NCBI RefSeq assembly: GCF_011067745.1
Contig: NZ_JAAMPJ010000016.1
Location: 163,029 to 227,028, forward strand
DNA from: Lentzea alba
GTDB taxonomy: Bacteria > Actinomycetota > Actinomycetes > Mycobacteriales > Pseudonocardiaceae
Direction of reading: 5' to 3'
Length of the DNA stretch: 64,000 nt
Positions 8,437-17,415 of this stretch are shown in pieces (the first letter of the stretch is position 1; the number at the start of each line of letters is the position of its first letter). Under the pieces are notes generated by a model. It did not search any database. It was not told the DNA's origin and saw only the letters and a list, made by a program, of their open reading frames with translations. Made by a program: the position numbers and the translations under genes.

Positions 8437-9518
8437 GCTCGCTCGAAGGCGTGGTGATCGCGGACTTCAGCCGGGTGCTGGCGGCGCCGTACGCGACGAT
8501 GATGCTCGGCGACCTCGGTGCCGAAGTGATCAAGGTCGAGCAACCGGGCCGTGGCGACGAGACCCGCACGTGGGGTCCGCCGCACTACGAAGACGAGGCG
8601 ACGTACTTCCTGTCCGTCAACAGGAACAAGACGTCCGTGCAGATCGACCTGTCGACCCGGGCAGGCCGGGAACAGGCGCGCGAGCTCATCGCGCGTGCGG
8701 ACGTCGTGGTCGAGAACTTCAAGCCGGGCACCATGAAGAAGTTCGGGCTGGACTACGAGTCGTTGGGGCGTGACGACCTCGTCTACTGCTCGATCTCGGG
8801 GTTCGGTTCGGGCAAGGGCGCGGAGCTGCCCGGCTACGACCTGCTCGTGCAGGCCGTGGGCGGGTTGATGAGCGTGACCGGGCCCGGTCCGCACGAGCCG
8901 GTGAAGACCGGTGTGGCGCTGGTCGACGTCCTCACGGGGTTGCACGCCTGTGTGGGCATCCTGGCGGCGCTGCGGCACCGGGAGGCGACCGGGCAGGGCC
9001 AGCTGGTCGAGCTGGACCTGCTGACCGTGCTGCTGTCCAGCATGGTGAACCAGAGCGCGGGCTTCACCCTGGCCGGCGCGGTGCCGAAGCCGATGGGCAA
9101 CCGGCATCCGTCGATCGCGCCGTACGAGGTGTTCCCGACGATCGACCAGCCGATCGTGCTCGCGGTCGGCAACGACCGGCAGTTCCGCAGGCTGTGCTCG
9201 GTGCTGGACGTGCCCGAGCTCGCCACGGATCCGCGGTTCGTGACGAACTCCGACCGGGTCGAGCACGTCGACGAGCTGTTCGAGCTCCTCTCGGCGCGGC
9301 TGCGGGCCCGCCCGGCGCAGCACTGGTTCGAAACGCTGACGCCACTTGGTGTTCCGTGCGGTCCGGTGAACGACGTCGCGCACGCGTTCGCGCTGGCCGA
9401 GTCGCTGGACCTCAACCCCACCGCGACGATCGGCGACATGACGCTCGTCGCGAACCCCATCCGCCTGTCGCGCACGCCGGTCACCTACCGGCTGCGCCCG
9501 CCGAAGCTGGAGCAGTGA
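8433..9518 (+). CDS. CaiB/BaiF-family CoA-transferase, possible glutarate CoA-transferase
   Basis: 361 residues, typical class III CoA-transferase. The N-terminal motif is DFSRVLAAPYATMMLGDLGAE, and the catalytic aspartate is Asp136 in LPGYDLLVQA, equivalent to the Asp that forms the acyl-enzyme anhydride in formyl-CoA transferase. ATG 8433 overlaps the preceding stop (ATGA), although the frame is open upstream. A glutaryl-CoA dehydrogenase-like gene follows directly, the arrangement seen for glutarate:succinyl-CoA transferases. I therefore infer a dicarboxylate such as glutarate as acceptor, but family members use many acids. Confidence 0.88.
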   Translation: MSSLEGVVIADFSRVLAAPYATMMLGDLGAEVIKVEQPGRGDETRTWGPPHYEDEATYFLSVNRNKTSVQIDLSTRAGREQARELIARADVVVENFKPGTMKKFGLDYESLGRDDLVYCSISGFGSGKGAELPGYDLLVQAVGGLMSVTGPGPHEPVKTGVALVDVLTGLHACVGILAALRHREATGQGQLVELDLLTVLLSSMVNQSAGFTLAGAVPKPMGNRHPSIAPYEVFPTIDQPIVLAVGNDRQFRRLCSVLDVPELATDPRFVTNSDRVEHVDELFELLSARLRARPAQHWFETLTPLGVPCGPVNDVAHAFALAESLDLNPTATIGDMTLVANPIRLSRTPVTYRLRPPKLEQ

Positions 9519-9519
9519 A

Positions 9520-10692
9520 GTGCCGGAGCCAGTGCAGGACCCGTTGCAGTTGCTGGACATCCCGTCGTTGCTGAGCGACGAGGAGCGCGACATCCAGGCC
9601 ACCGTCGCGGCGTTCCTGTCCGATCACGTCCGGCCGCACATCGGCTCGTGGTTCGAGCAGGGCGTCCTGCCGCGCGAACTGGCACAGGAGCTCGGCAAGC
9701 TCGGCGTGCTGGGCATGCACCTCGAGGGCTACGGGTGCGCGGGCACGTCGGCGCTGGCGTACGGGCTCGCCTGCCTGGAGCTGGAGGCCGTGGACAGCGG
9801 GATCCGCAGCTTCGTGTCCGTGCAGGGTTCGCTGTCGATGTACTCGATCTGGAAGTACGGTTCGGAGGAGCAGAAGCAGGAGTGGCTGCCGCGCCTGGCC
9901 GCCGGTGAGGCGATCGGGTGTTTCGGGCTCACCGAACCGGACTTCGGTTCCAACCCGTCCGGCATGCGTACGCGCGCCGTGCGGGACGGCTCGGACTGGG
10001 TGCTCAACGGCACCAAGATGTGGATCACCAACGGCGGCCTGGCGGACGTCGCCACGGTGTGGGCGCAGACGGAGGAGGGAGTTCGAGGATTCCTCGTTCC
10101 CCGCGGCACACCGGGATTCTCGACGCAGGACATCAAGAACAAGCTGTCGATGCGAGCGTCCGTCACCTCCGAGTTGATCCTGGAGGACGTGCGGCTTCCG
10201 GAAAGCGCGCGGCTACCGCTTGCGACTTCCTTGCGCGCTCCGCTTTCGTGTCTCAACGAGGCCCGCTTCGGGATCGTGTTCGGCACTGTCGGCGCCGCGC
10301 GGGATTCGTTGCAGGCCGCGCTGAACTACTCGGGCACGCGCATCCAGTTCGACAAGCCGATCGCCGCTTTCCAGCTGACGCAACGGAAGCTGGCGAGCAT
10401 GTCGGTCCAGGTCAGCAACGCGATGCTGCTGGCGTTGCACCTGGCGAAGCTGAAGGAGGCCGGCACGTTGAAGCCCGAGCAGATCAGCGTCGGCAAGTAC
10501 AACAACGTCGAGTCGGCCATCGCGATCGCCCGGGAGAGCCGGACGATCCTCGGCGCCAACGGCATCTCGTTGGAGTACTCGCCGTTGCGCCACGCGAACA
10601 ACCTGGAGTCCGTGCTGACCTATGAAGGCACCTCCGACATCCACCTGCTATCCATCGGCCACGCGTTGACCGGAATCGCCTCATTCCGTTGA
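9520..10692 (+). CDS. gcdH: Acyl-CoA dehydrogenase, glutaryl-CoA dehydrogenase type
   Basis: 390 residues starting at GTG one base after the CoA-transferase stop. Sequence landmarks match glutaryl-CoA dehydrogenase rather than a general acyl-CoA dehydrogenase: SGIRSFVSVQ with Arg96 (the carboxylate-binding arginine), CFGLTEPDFGSNP, PLSCLNEARFGI and the catalytic Glu369 in LTYEGTSDIHLLSIGHALTG. The human enzyme uses the equivalent Arg94 and Glu370. The expected reaction is FAD-dependent oxidation and decarboxylation of glutaryl-CoA to crotonyl-CoA. It is the last enzyme gene of the operon, and the TetR gene follows about 50 bases on. Confidence 0.85.
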   Translation: MPEPVQDPLQLLDIPSLLSDEERDIQATVAAFLSDHVRPHIGSWFEQGVLPRELAQELGKLGVLGMHLEGYGCAGTSALAYGLACLELEAVDSGIRSFVSVQGSLSMYSIWKYGSEEQKQEWLPRLAAGEAIGCFGLTEPDFGSNPSGMRTRAVRDGSDWVLNGTKMWITNGGLADVATVWAQTEEGVRGFLVPRGTPGFSTQDIKNKLSMRASVTSELILEDVRLPESARLPLATSLRAPLSCLNEARFGIVFGTVGAARDSLQAALNYSGTRIQFDKPIAAFQLTQRKLASMSVQVSNAMLLALHLAKLKEAGTLKPEQISVGKYNNVESAIAIARESRTILGANGISLEYSPLRHANNLESVLTYEGTSDIHLLSIGHALTGIASFR

Positions 10693-10744
10693 TCGTTCCC
10701 CCTATCCTGCAACTCGCAACGGGGTTCGCGGGTGGGAGGACGCT

Positions 10745-11334
10745 CTGCCGGAGGAGACGAGCAGCCGCAGCGACGCGCGCCGCAACCGCAAACGATTGCT
10801 GGATGCCGCCACGCACGTCCTGCGGACTGAACCAGCAACGGCGACGATGCAGTCCATCGCGCGCAGGGCGGCGCTTTCGCAAGCAACGGCGTACCGCCAC
10901 TTTCCTTCCGTGGAGGCACTTGTGGCGGCCTACCACGAGGACGTCATCGCGTCGTTGGTCGAGCACGGCGATCGATCCCGCAAGACCGGTAAGGAGTTGT
11001 TCGAACACCAGGCAGCGCACTGGGTGAAGATGCAGAGCGTGCACGGTCCGGTGATAGTGCGGTTCTGGTCGCAACACGGGTTCTTGGAACGCCTGCATTC
11101 CGCCGACGTGCTGACGTCGCTGTCGTGCGACGCCTGGGACCGGGCGTTGCGCGGAGTGTTGATCGAACTGGCGCTGCCGGACACGTTGCTTCCCGTGGCG
11201 CGGTTCCTGCACAACGCGTTGTTCGACCCGCGGGAGATCATCGATCTGACGAAAACCGCCGGACTACCTGAGGAGCAGGTGGTCCGGCGGCTGTCGGATG
11301 CGTTCTACGGAGCGCTGCTGGGATGGGCTCAGCA

Positions 11335-11338
<4 letters not shown>
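10745..11338 (+). CDS. TetR-family transcriptional regulator, possible CTG start
   Basis: A TetR-type protein whose helix-turn-helix lies in MQSIARRAALSQATAYRHFP, followed by a ligand domain. The only standard in-frame start is TTG 10796, which would cut into the first helix (RRNRKRLLDAATHVL). A CTG at 10745 is preceded four bases upstream by GGGAGGA and gives a 197-residue protein of normal architecture starting PEETSSRSDARRNRK. I therefore place the start there. Its position after the glutaryl-CoA dehydrogenase gene suggests that it regulates the same operon. It converges on the cyclophilin gene with a 4-base overlap of stops. Confidence 0.75.
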
Positions 11339-12039
<701 letters not shown>

Positions 12040-12089
12040 GCGCGTTTCCTAGTGGAATCGACGGTGACCGGCAAGGTTTAACGGATCAC

Positions 12090-12342
12090 TCAATTGTCGG
12101 TGTCCTCGGTGATCTCGTAGGAGCACGTCGCGGGTCTGCCCGCGTTCGTGATCTCCTTTTCCTTCTCCACGCGCAACTTGCAGGTAGCTTGACCGTTCTG
12201 CGGCTTGACCGTCAGGGTGATCTTGCCGAGGGCGTTGGCGAGCATCGCGCGGTTCTTGAACGGCAGGTCGACGGTCTCGTTCGGCGCGCTGATCACGCTC
12301 GGGCCCGCGTTGATCTCGCCGGTGTTGCGGATCATCAGCATT
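12090..12342 (-). pseudogene. 3' remnant of a small secreted protein gene (MmpS-like C terminus)
   Basis: The minus strand encodes a stretch that looks like the C-terminal half of a small exported protein: ETVDLPFKNRAMLANALGK, LTVKPQNGQATCKLRVEK, ITNAGRPATCSYEIT. The two-cysteine pattern recalls MmpS/transport-accessory domains, though this match is weak. The frame runs on upstream, but beyond about 12342 it is only the antisense of the permease fragment, and no signal peptide is present. The 5' part therefore seems to be lost at the same point where the permease loses its own. Confidence 0.5.
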
Positions 12343-13374
12343 CCGTTGCGGCGCAGCACCATCGGGACGTTGGCGGTGAGCGGGGTCGGTGGTGCGCCTC
12401 GCCGAGCCGCTTCGGTCATGGCGGTGGTGGCGCTGGGCGTCAGCCTGATCATCGCGACGCTGACGGGCGCGAACACGTTGCAGGGGCTCGGGAAGGCCGA
12501 GATGGCGAGCGCCTACCCGGCGGATCTGGAGATCACCGGACCGGTCGACGTCGCGGCGTTGCGAGCGGCCGGACTCACCGGCTTGCTCCCGTACCGGCGC
12601 ACCGAGATCACGGTGAACGGGCAGCTCACCATGCAGGCCACCGATCTCGACCTGACCAGCCTCCGCGACCTCTCGGACTTCCAGGTCGACACCGGCGCCC
12701 TCCGCGACATGGGGCCGCGCAGGATCGTCCTTTCCACCTACACCGCGAGCAGGCTGGGGCTGGCGGCCGGATCGCAGGCCGACGTCAACGGCGTGCGGAT
12801 GACGGTGGCGGCGACCGTGTTCGGCGGTGTTCCGCTCGGCACCGCGGTGCTGCACACGTCTGATGTGGACGGTGAACCGGCCGGGGTGCTCGCCAACGGT
12901 GCAGAGGAAAGCGTGCCGGCGGGGTTCGAGTTCGAGTCGCTCGCCGACCGCCGTCTCGCTCAGGAGAACTGGTTCACCACATTGGTGGTGATCGCGGTCG
13001 GACTGCTGTTCCTCACCATGTTGATCTCCGTGGTGGGAGTAGGCTCGACCACGGCGTCTTCGGTGCTCGAACGGACTCGTGAGTCCGGGCTGTTGCGCGC
13101 GATCGGGTTGACCCGCGGCGAACTCGGTCGCCTGGTCACGACCGAGGCCGGCCTGTACGGAGTCGTCGGCGCGGTGGTCGGGCTCGTCATCGGGATTCCC
13201 TACGCGTGGCTCGCGATCATCTCGCTCGGCGTCGAGTGGCCGTTGCAGGTGCCCGTGGTCGCCGTCGCCGTGGTGGTGCTCGTCCTGGCCGCACTCACAG
13301 CAGGTGCGGGGCTGCTGCCTGCCCGCCGCGCGGCACGCGTGAGTCCAGTGGCCGCGCTTCACTCCATCCAGTGA
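12343..13374 (+). pseudogene. 3' half of an ABC transporter permease (FtsX/MacB type), 5' truncated
   Basis: The frame encodes the second half of a two-domain FtsX permease. It starts at LAVSGVGGAPRRAASVMAVV and includes a soluble domain (ITGPVDVAALRAAGLTGLLP) and the terminal FtsX domain with three membrane segments and the family motif ESGLLRAIGLTRGELGRLV, ending ARRAARVSPVAALHSIQ. Normal actinobacterial members are roughly 800 residues long and sit beside an ATPase gene. Here the first half and the ATPase are missing, and the upstream sequence belongs to another gene on the opposite strand. I regard it as a dead remnant, although a GTG at 12376 could still start translation. Confidence 0.75.
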
Positions 13375-13428
13375 CGTGTACCGGATCCGAGGCGGGGTAC
13401 CCGAACTCCATAGGGAGGTGATGCAGTC

Positions 13429-13617
13429 ATGGGCTTCGATGACCTGAAGAACAAGGCCAAGGACCTGATCGGCCAGCACGGCGACAAGGTCGACGACGGC
13501 GTCGAGCGCGCCGGGCAGTTCGCCGACGAGAAGACCGGCGGCAAGCACAGCGAGCACATCGACAAGGGTGAGGACAAGCTCAAGGAAGGCCTCCGGAATT
13601 TCGGCGACCGGCAGTGA
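13429..13617 (+). CDS. Small MT0933-like antitoxin-family protein
   Basis: A 62-residue, highly charged, helical protein starting MGFDDLKNKAKDLIGQHGDK and containing VERAGQFADEKTGGKH. This is the pattern of the MT0933-like (Rv0909-type) antitoxin family common in actinobacteria. A very strong ribosome site (GGGAGGTGATG) precedes ATG 13429. No SRPBCC-type toxin gene or other partner lies beside it, so it is an orphan and may instead be a stress or DNA-associated protein. The family call is good; function is uncertain. Confidence 0.75.
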   Translation: MGFDDLKNKAKDLIGQHGDKVDDGVERAGQFADEKTGGKHSEHIDKGEDKLKEGLRNFGDRQ

Positions 13618-13684
13618 TCGCACGGAACCGGTACCGGCGAAGGTGATGTCCCCTCACCGTTGACAGGCCTGCCACCATCTTCCG

Positions 13685-13698
13685 TGGGAGCGCTCTCA
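13685..13698. promoter_or_regulatory. CebR-like LacI-family operator upstream of the glucanase gene
   Basis: TGGGAGCGCTCTCA at 13685-13698 differs by one base from the palindrome TGGGAGCGCTCCCA, which binds CebR, the cello-oligosaccharide-responsive LacI repressor of actinomycetes. It lies 24 bases before the GH16 start. A TTGACA at 13660-13665 could be the -35 element, placing the operator over the -10 region. Established knowledge gives the site; its use here is inferred. Confidence 0.7.
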
Positions 13699-13721
13699 CG
13701 CGCTCGTTCGGAGGGTTGGCA

Positions 13722-15281
13722 ATGAGGCTCACTCGACAACGAACATCCATCGCCTTGGCAGCGGCCAGTGTGCTCTCGGTGAGCGCACTGGTCGCTGTCG
13801 CTCACGACACCAACGCCGCGCTTCCACCTCCCCCTGCCGGGTGGACGCAGGTGTTCGGCGACGACTTCACCGGACCAGCGAACTCGTTGCCCAACACCGG
13901 AAACTGGCGTTTCTCGCTCGGTCACGGCTATCCGGGCGGGCCGGCGAACTGGGGTACCGGCGAGATCGCCGCGCACACCGGCAATCCGGCGAACGTCTCG
14001 CTCGACGGAGGCGGGAACCTGCGCATCACGCCGCGCCGGGACGGCGCGGGCAACTGGACGTCCGCTCGCATCGAGACGAACGCGCAGAACTTCAAGGCGC
14101 CCTCCGGTGGCGTGCTGCGGATGGAGGCGCGGATCCAGATGCCGAACGTCTCCGGTGCCGCGGCTCTGGGGTACTGGCCGGCGTTCTGGGCACTGGGCTC
14201 GCCGTATCGCGGGAACTGGTGGAACTGGCCCGGTGTCGGCGAGTTCGACATCATGGAGAACGTCAACGGCGTCAACCGCGTGTGGGGGGTGTTGCACTGC
14301 GGCGTCTCGCCCGGCGGGCCGTGCAACGAGAAGAACGGCATCGCGAACAGCCGTCCGTGCCCCGGTGCGTCGTGCCAGGGCGGCTTCCACGCCTACCGGT
14401 TCGAGTGGGACGCCTCGGTGTCGCCGCAGCAGCTGCGGTGGTACGTCGACGGCGAGTTGTTCCACCAGGTCAACCAGAACCAGCTGCCCGCGGACACCTG
14501 GAACCAGATGACCGGGCACGCCGGGTACTTCATCATCCTGAACGTCGCGATCGGCGGCGAGTTCCCCGACAACTACTCCGGCACGCGCACGCCGGGGCCG
14601 GGCATCGTGCCCGGTGTTCCGATGGTCGTGGACTACGTGGGCGTGTGGACACGCGGCTCCGGCGGCGGACCCACGACCACCACCACTCCCCCGCCGACGT
14701 GCGGGCCGCTGCTGTCGCGGAACCGGCCGACGTCGGCGTCCAGCGTGGAGAGCGGGAACCAGGCAGCGGCGTTCGCGGTCGACGGTTCGACGTCGACGCG
14801 CTGGTCGTCAGCGCACAGCGAACCGCACTGGTGGCAGGTCGATCTCGGGTCCTCGCGCGCTCTCTCGCGGGTGCGCATCAACTGGGAGGCCGCGTACGGG
14901 CGTGCGTACTCGATTCAGCTGTCCGACAACGGAAGTTCGTGGCGGGACGCGCACACGACGTTCACCGGTGCAGGTGGCGTGGAGGACATCGGGATCTCCG
15001 GCAACGCGCGATATGTGAGGTTCAACGGCATGAACCGCGGAACGGTGTACGGATTCTCGTTCTGGGAGTTCGAAGTCTTCGGAGCGTGTGGATCACAACC
15101 AACCATCACATCGACGGAACCTCCCGGCGGTGGGACATACCCAGCGTGGGCGCCTGGGACTGCTTATGCGGCTGGTTCGCGTGTGAGTTACGCCGGATTG
15201 GACTATCAGTGCCTGCAGGCCCACACCTCGATCACGACTTGGGAACCACCGAACGCGGCATCGCTCTGGCAGCGCGTCTGA
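13722..15281 (+). CDS. Secreted GH16 beta-glucanase with F5/8C and chitin-binding modules
   Basis: A 519-residue modular exported enzyme. The order is: signal peptide (1 to about 33); GH16 catalytic domain (about 36-305) with the catalytic motif GEFDIMEN, in which Glu174 and Glu179 are nucleophile and acid/base and Asp176 assists; a TTTTTPPP linker; a discoidin/F5-8C carbohydrate-binding module (about 325-455, NRPTSASSVESGNQAA onward); and a C-terminal CBM5/12 module (YPAWAPGTAYAAGSRVSYAG). It probably hydrolyses beta-1,3 or mixed-linkage glucans of fungal or plant walls. ATG 13722 follows GGAGGG at the right distance. A CebR-like site upstream suggests induction by cello-oligosaccharides. 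Confidence 0.93.
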   Translation: MRLTRQRTSIALAAASVLSVSALVAVAHDTNAALPPPPAGWTQVFGDDFTGPANSLPNTGNWRFSLGHGYPGGPANWGTGEIAAHTGNPANVSLDGGGNLRITPRRDGAGNWTSARIETNAQNFKAPSGGVLRMEARIQMPNVSGAAALGYWPAFWALGSPYRGNWWNWPGVGEFDIMENVNGVNRVWGVLHCGVSPGGPCNEKNGIANSRPCPGASCQGGFHAYRFEWDASVSPQQLRWYVDGELFHQVNQNQLPADTWNQMTGHAGYFIILNVAIGGEFPDNYSGTRTPGPGIVPGVPMVVDYVGVWTRGSGGGPTTTTTPPPTCGPLLSRNRPTSASSVESGNQAAAFAVDGSTSTRWSSAHSEPHWWQVDLGSSRALSRVRINWEAAYGRAYSIQLSDNGSSWRDAHTTFTGAGGVEDIGISGNARYVRFNGMNRGTVYGFSFWEFEVFGACGSQPTITSTEPPGGGTYPAWAPGTAYAAGSRVSYAGLDYQCLQAHTSITTWEPPNAASLWQRV

Positions 15282-15283
15282 GT

Positions 15284-15338
15284 CACTTCCGCGATCCCGG
15301 CGGCACAGTTACCGTCGTTCGCCGGGATCGCGGAGGTG
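15284..15338 (+). terminator. Long hairpin after the glucanase gene that covers the NACHT gene's ribosome site
   Basis: Left arm 15284-15302 and right arm 15320-15338 are 19 bases each and pair fully apart from one G-T wobble, with a 17-base loop. The stem begins 3 bases after the GH16 stop, so it could end transcription, though no T-run follows. The right arm contains GGAGG (15332-15336), the ribosome site of the NACHT gene, so the same structure could hide that site in a read-through transcript. Confidence 0.75.
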
Positions 15339-15341
15339 AAG

Positions 15342-17372
15342 GTGGATCCGAGCGGGGTGACGAGAGCGGCACGGCTGACCGCGTTGGCCGCGTTGTGCCT
15401 GGTCACCGTCGTTTTACTGCTCCCGGCGGCCATCAGCGTGAGCACCGGCGGGGCCACTCCGGAGTTCCTGGGCCGGTTTGGTCAGTGGCTGTGGCCGGCG
15501 GTCGGCGCGATGGTGCTGGTCGCGATCGGTCTTGCCATCTGGGAACGTGTGCGCGGTCACGAGACGAGCAGCCGCACCGCCGCCCTGGGACGGGTCGAGA
15601 CGCGAGTGAGGGCCTTGCTCGCTTCCTCCCTGGCCGCACAGACCCAGATCAAACTCGGCGTGCTGCGGCAGCCGCAGCTCTCCGTTCGGGTCGAGGGCGA
15701 GGAAATCGCTTCTTCGGACCTGGAAGCCGTCTACGACCGGCTCGGCCACACCATGGTTCTGGTCGGACCGGTCGGCAGCGGGCGTTCGACTTTGCTGCGC
15801 GAGCTTTGCCTGGTGTTGGTCGAGCGCGCGCGAAACGACCCCGAGGCACCGATTCCTGTCGTCGTGGACTTGGCCACGTGGCGTGCGTACGGCACGCGCA
15901 AGCCAACCGAGTTCACCGCGTGGCTGCTGCGGGAGATGAACCGCCGTTACGGCATCAGCCGCTCGGCCGGCACGATCTGGCTGCGCCGCGAGCGGGTTGC
16001 CGTGCTCATCGACGGCCTGGACGAGGTGCCGCTCGTCGACCGCGCGCACTGTGAGTCCGAGCTCGCGCCGTTCGCTTCGGTCGTGTGCTCGACGGCTCCG
16101 ATCGAGAACCTGCCGTCGGTGTACGTCGAGCCGTTGTCACGCGGTCAGGTGCTCGCCTACATCGCTTCGGTCAGCCCTCGGCTCGACAGCCTGGAAGCGG
16201 CGCTGACGCCGGCGATCTGGGAACGGCTCGACTCCCCGCTCGCGCTGAACCTGGTGGCGCTCACGCACTTGGACAAGCAGGTCGACACGATCGGCACCGA
16301 CTTCGTGGGGTCGTTCGTGGTGGAGCGGCTTTCCAATCAACGTGCCGCGGGCCCGACCATTCGCGCGTTGAAGTTCCTCGCACGGTTGGGCCGGCCAGAC
16401 CTCGGCGCGCCCGTGCACATGCCTCACCGCCGTGCGTGGATTCCACTGCTGCCAACGCGTCCATTGTGGTTGCTGTTCGTGCGCGCGGTGCCTGCCGCAT
16501 ATGCCGGTGGTGTGTGTGCCGTGGCGTTTTTGACGGGTGTGCAGCTCGGGTTGTTGCCTGCATTGGTCTTTGTTGTCGCAGCCTCTTCTCTGCTCGTGCT
16601 GGTGAACAAACTGCCGCACGTCTTCCATCCGCCTGGACGCGCGCACGGCGTTCTGACCGCCGCACTCGGTTTTATCGCCGGTGTGTTCGCCGGCTTGTTG
16701 GTCGGACTCGCCGGTTTGTGGCTCGGTGGCATTGGCACGCCGTGGCCGTACTTCGTGGCGTATGTGTTCGTGGTGGTGACGTCATTCTTCTTGGCGTTGG
16801 GCTTCGTGCCAGGCAAAGCGCCCGTGCCGTGGTCCGTGCTGATCGCCGCCGCGCCCGGAGTCTTGATGATCTGGACCGGGCCCTACCCGGTGCTGGCGGG
16901 CATGGGGATCGGCTTTTCCGCAGGTGTGGCAGGCGGTGTGTACGCGGCGGCCGTGGGACGCGTGTGGCGCACGGTGCGTCCGGTGCAACAGGAACGCATG
17001 AGGATCGGACGGCCGTGGTGGGTTCAGCCGGCCGTACCGGTGCTCGGACTGATCGGTGCGCTGGGCGGGCTCGGAGCGATGGGATCATGGGGACCCGCGC
17101 TGGGCATCGCACTGGGCTTGCTGGTGACGCCGACCGCAGCCCGCGACTACGTCTGGCCGTTCGACGCGCTCGCCGAACTCGCCGCGGAGGGCGTCACGCG
17201 CCCGTTGTCGCTCGGCGAGTTGTCGTTCCGCCGCAAGGCTTTGCTGCACGTCGCGCAGGACCGGTTGCTGCTCACCCGCGTCGACGGCGAGTACCGGTTC
17301 GTGCACGTCGCCCTGCGCGATCACTTGGCGTCATGTGACCCAACAGCGCTGGTTCGAGCCACGCGCCGTTGA
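15342..17372 (+). CDS. Membrane-anchored NACHT-family STAND NTPase
   Basis: About 676 residues. Two N-terminal membrane segments (about 8-35 and 48-68) are followed by a cytoplasmic NACHT ATPase with Walker A GPVGSGRST (about 142-150) and Walker B VAVLIDGLDEVP (about 219-230). The C-terminal half carries eight or more membrane helices (about 375-580) and a short soluble tail. NACHT proteins are sensors of the STAND class and include animal NLRs and bacterial antiphage bNACHT proteins. Most bacterial ones lack such a membrane half. GTG 15342 fits the GGAGG spacing; GTG 15336 is an alternative. Codon 25 (15414-15416) is TTA, rare in these genomes. Its trigger and function are unknown. Confidence 0.8.
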   Translation: MDPSGVTRAARLTALAALCLVTVVLLLPAAISVSTGGATPEFLGRFGQWLWPAVGAMVLVAIGLAIWERVRGHETSSRTAALGRVETRVRALLASSLAAQTQIKLGVLRQPQLSVRVEGEEIASSDLEAVYDRLGHTMVLVGPVGSGRSTLLRELCLVLVERARNDPEAPIPVVVDLATWRAYGTRKPTEFTAWLLREMNRRYGISRSAGTIWLRRERVAVLIDGLDEVPLVDRAHCESELAPFASVVCSTAPIENLPSVYVEPLSRGQVLAYIASVSPRLDSLEAALTPAIWERLDSPLALNLVALTHLDKQVDTIGTDFVGSFVVERLSNQRAAGPTIRALKFLARLGRPDLGAPVHMPHRRAWIPLLPTRPLWLLFVRAVPAAYAGGVCAVAFLTGVQLGLLPALVFVVAASSLLVLVNKLPHVFHPPGRAHGVLTAALGFIAGVFAGLLVGLAGLWLGGIGTPWPYFVAYVFVVVTSFFLALGFVPGKAPVPWSVLIAAAPGVLMIWTGPYPVLAGMGIGFSAGVAGGVYAAAVGRVWRTVRPVQQERMRIGRPWWVQPAVPVLGLIGALGGLGAMGSWGPALGIALGLLVTPTAARDYVWPFDALAELAAEGVTRPLSLGELSFRRKALLHVAQDRLLLTRVDGEYRFVHVALRDHLASCDPTALVRATRR

Positions 17373-17415
17373 ACCTTCCCGATCTGCGGGCCGTACGGCC
17401 TGGAAGAAGGGTCGG

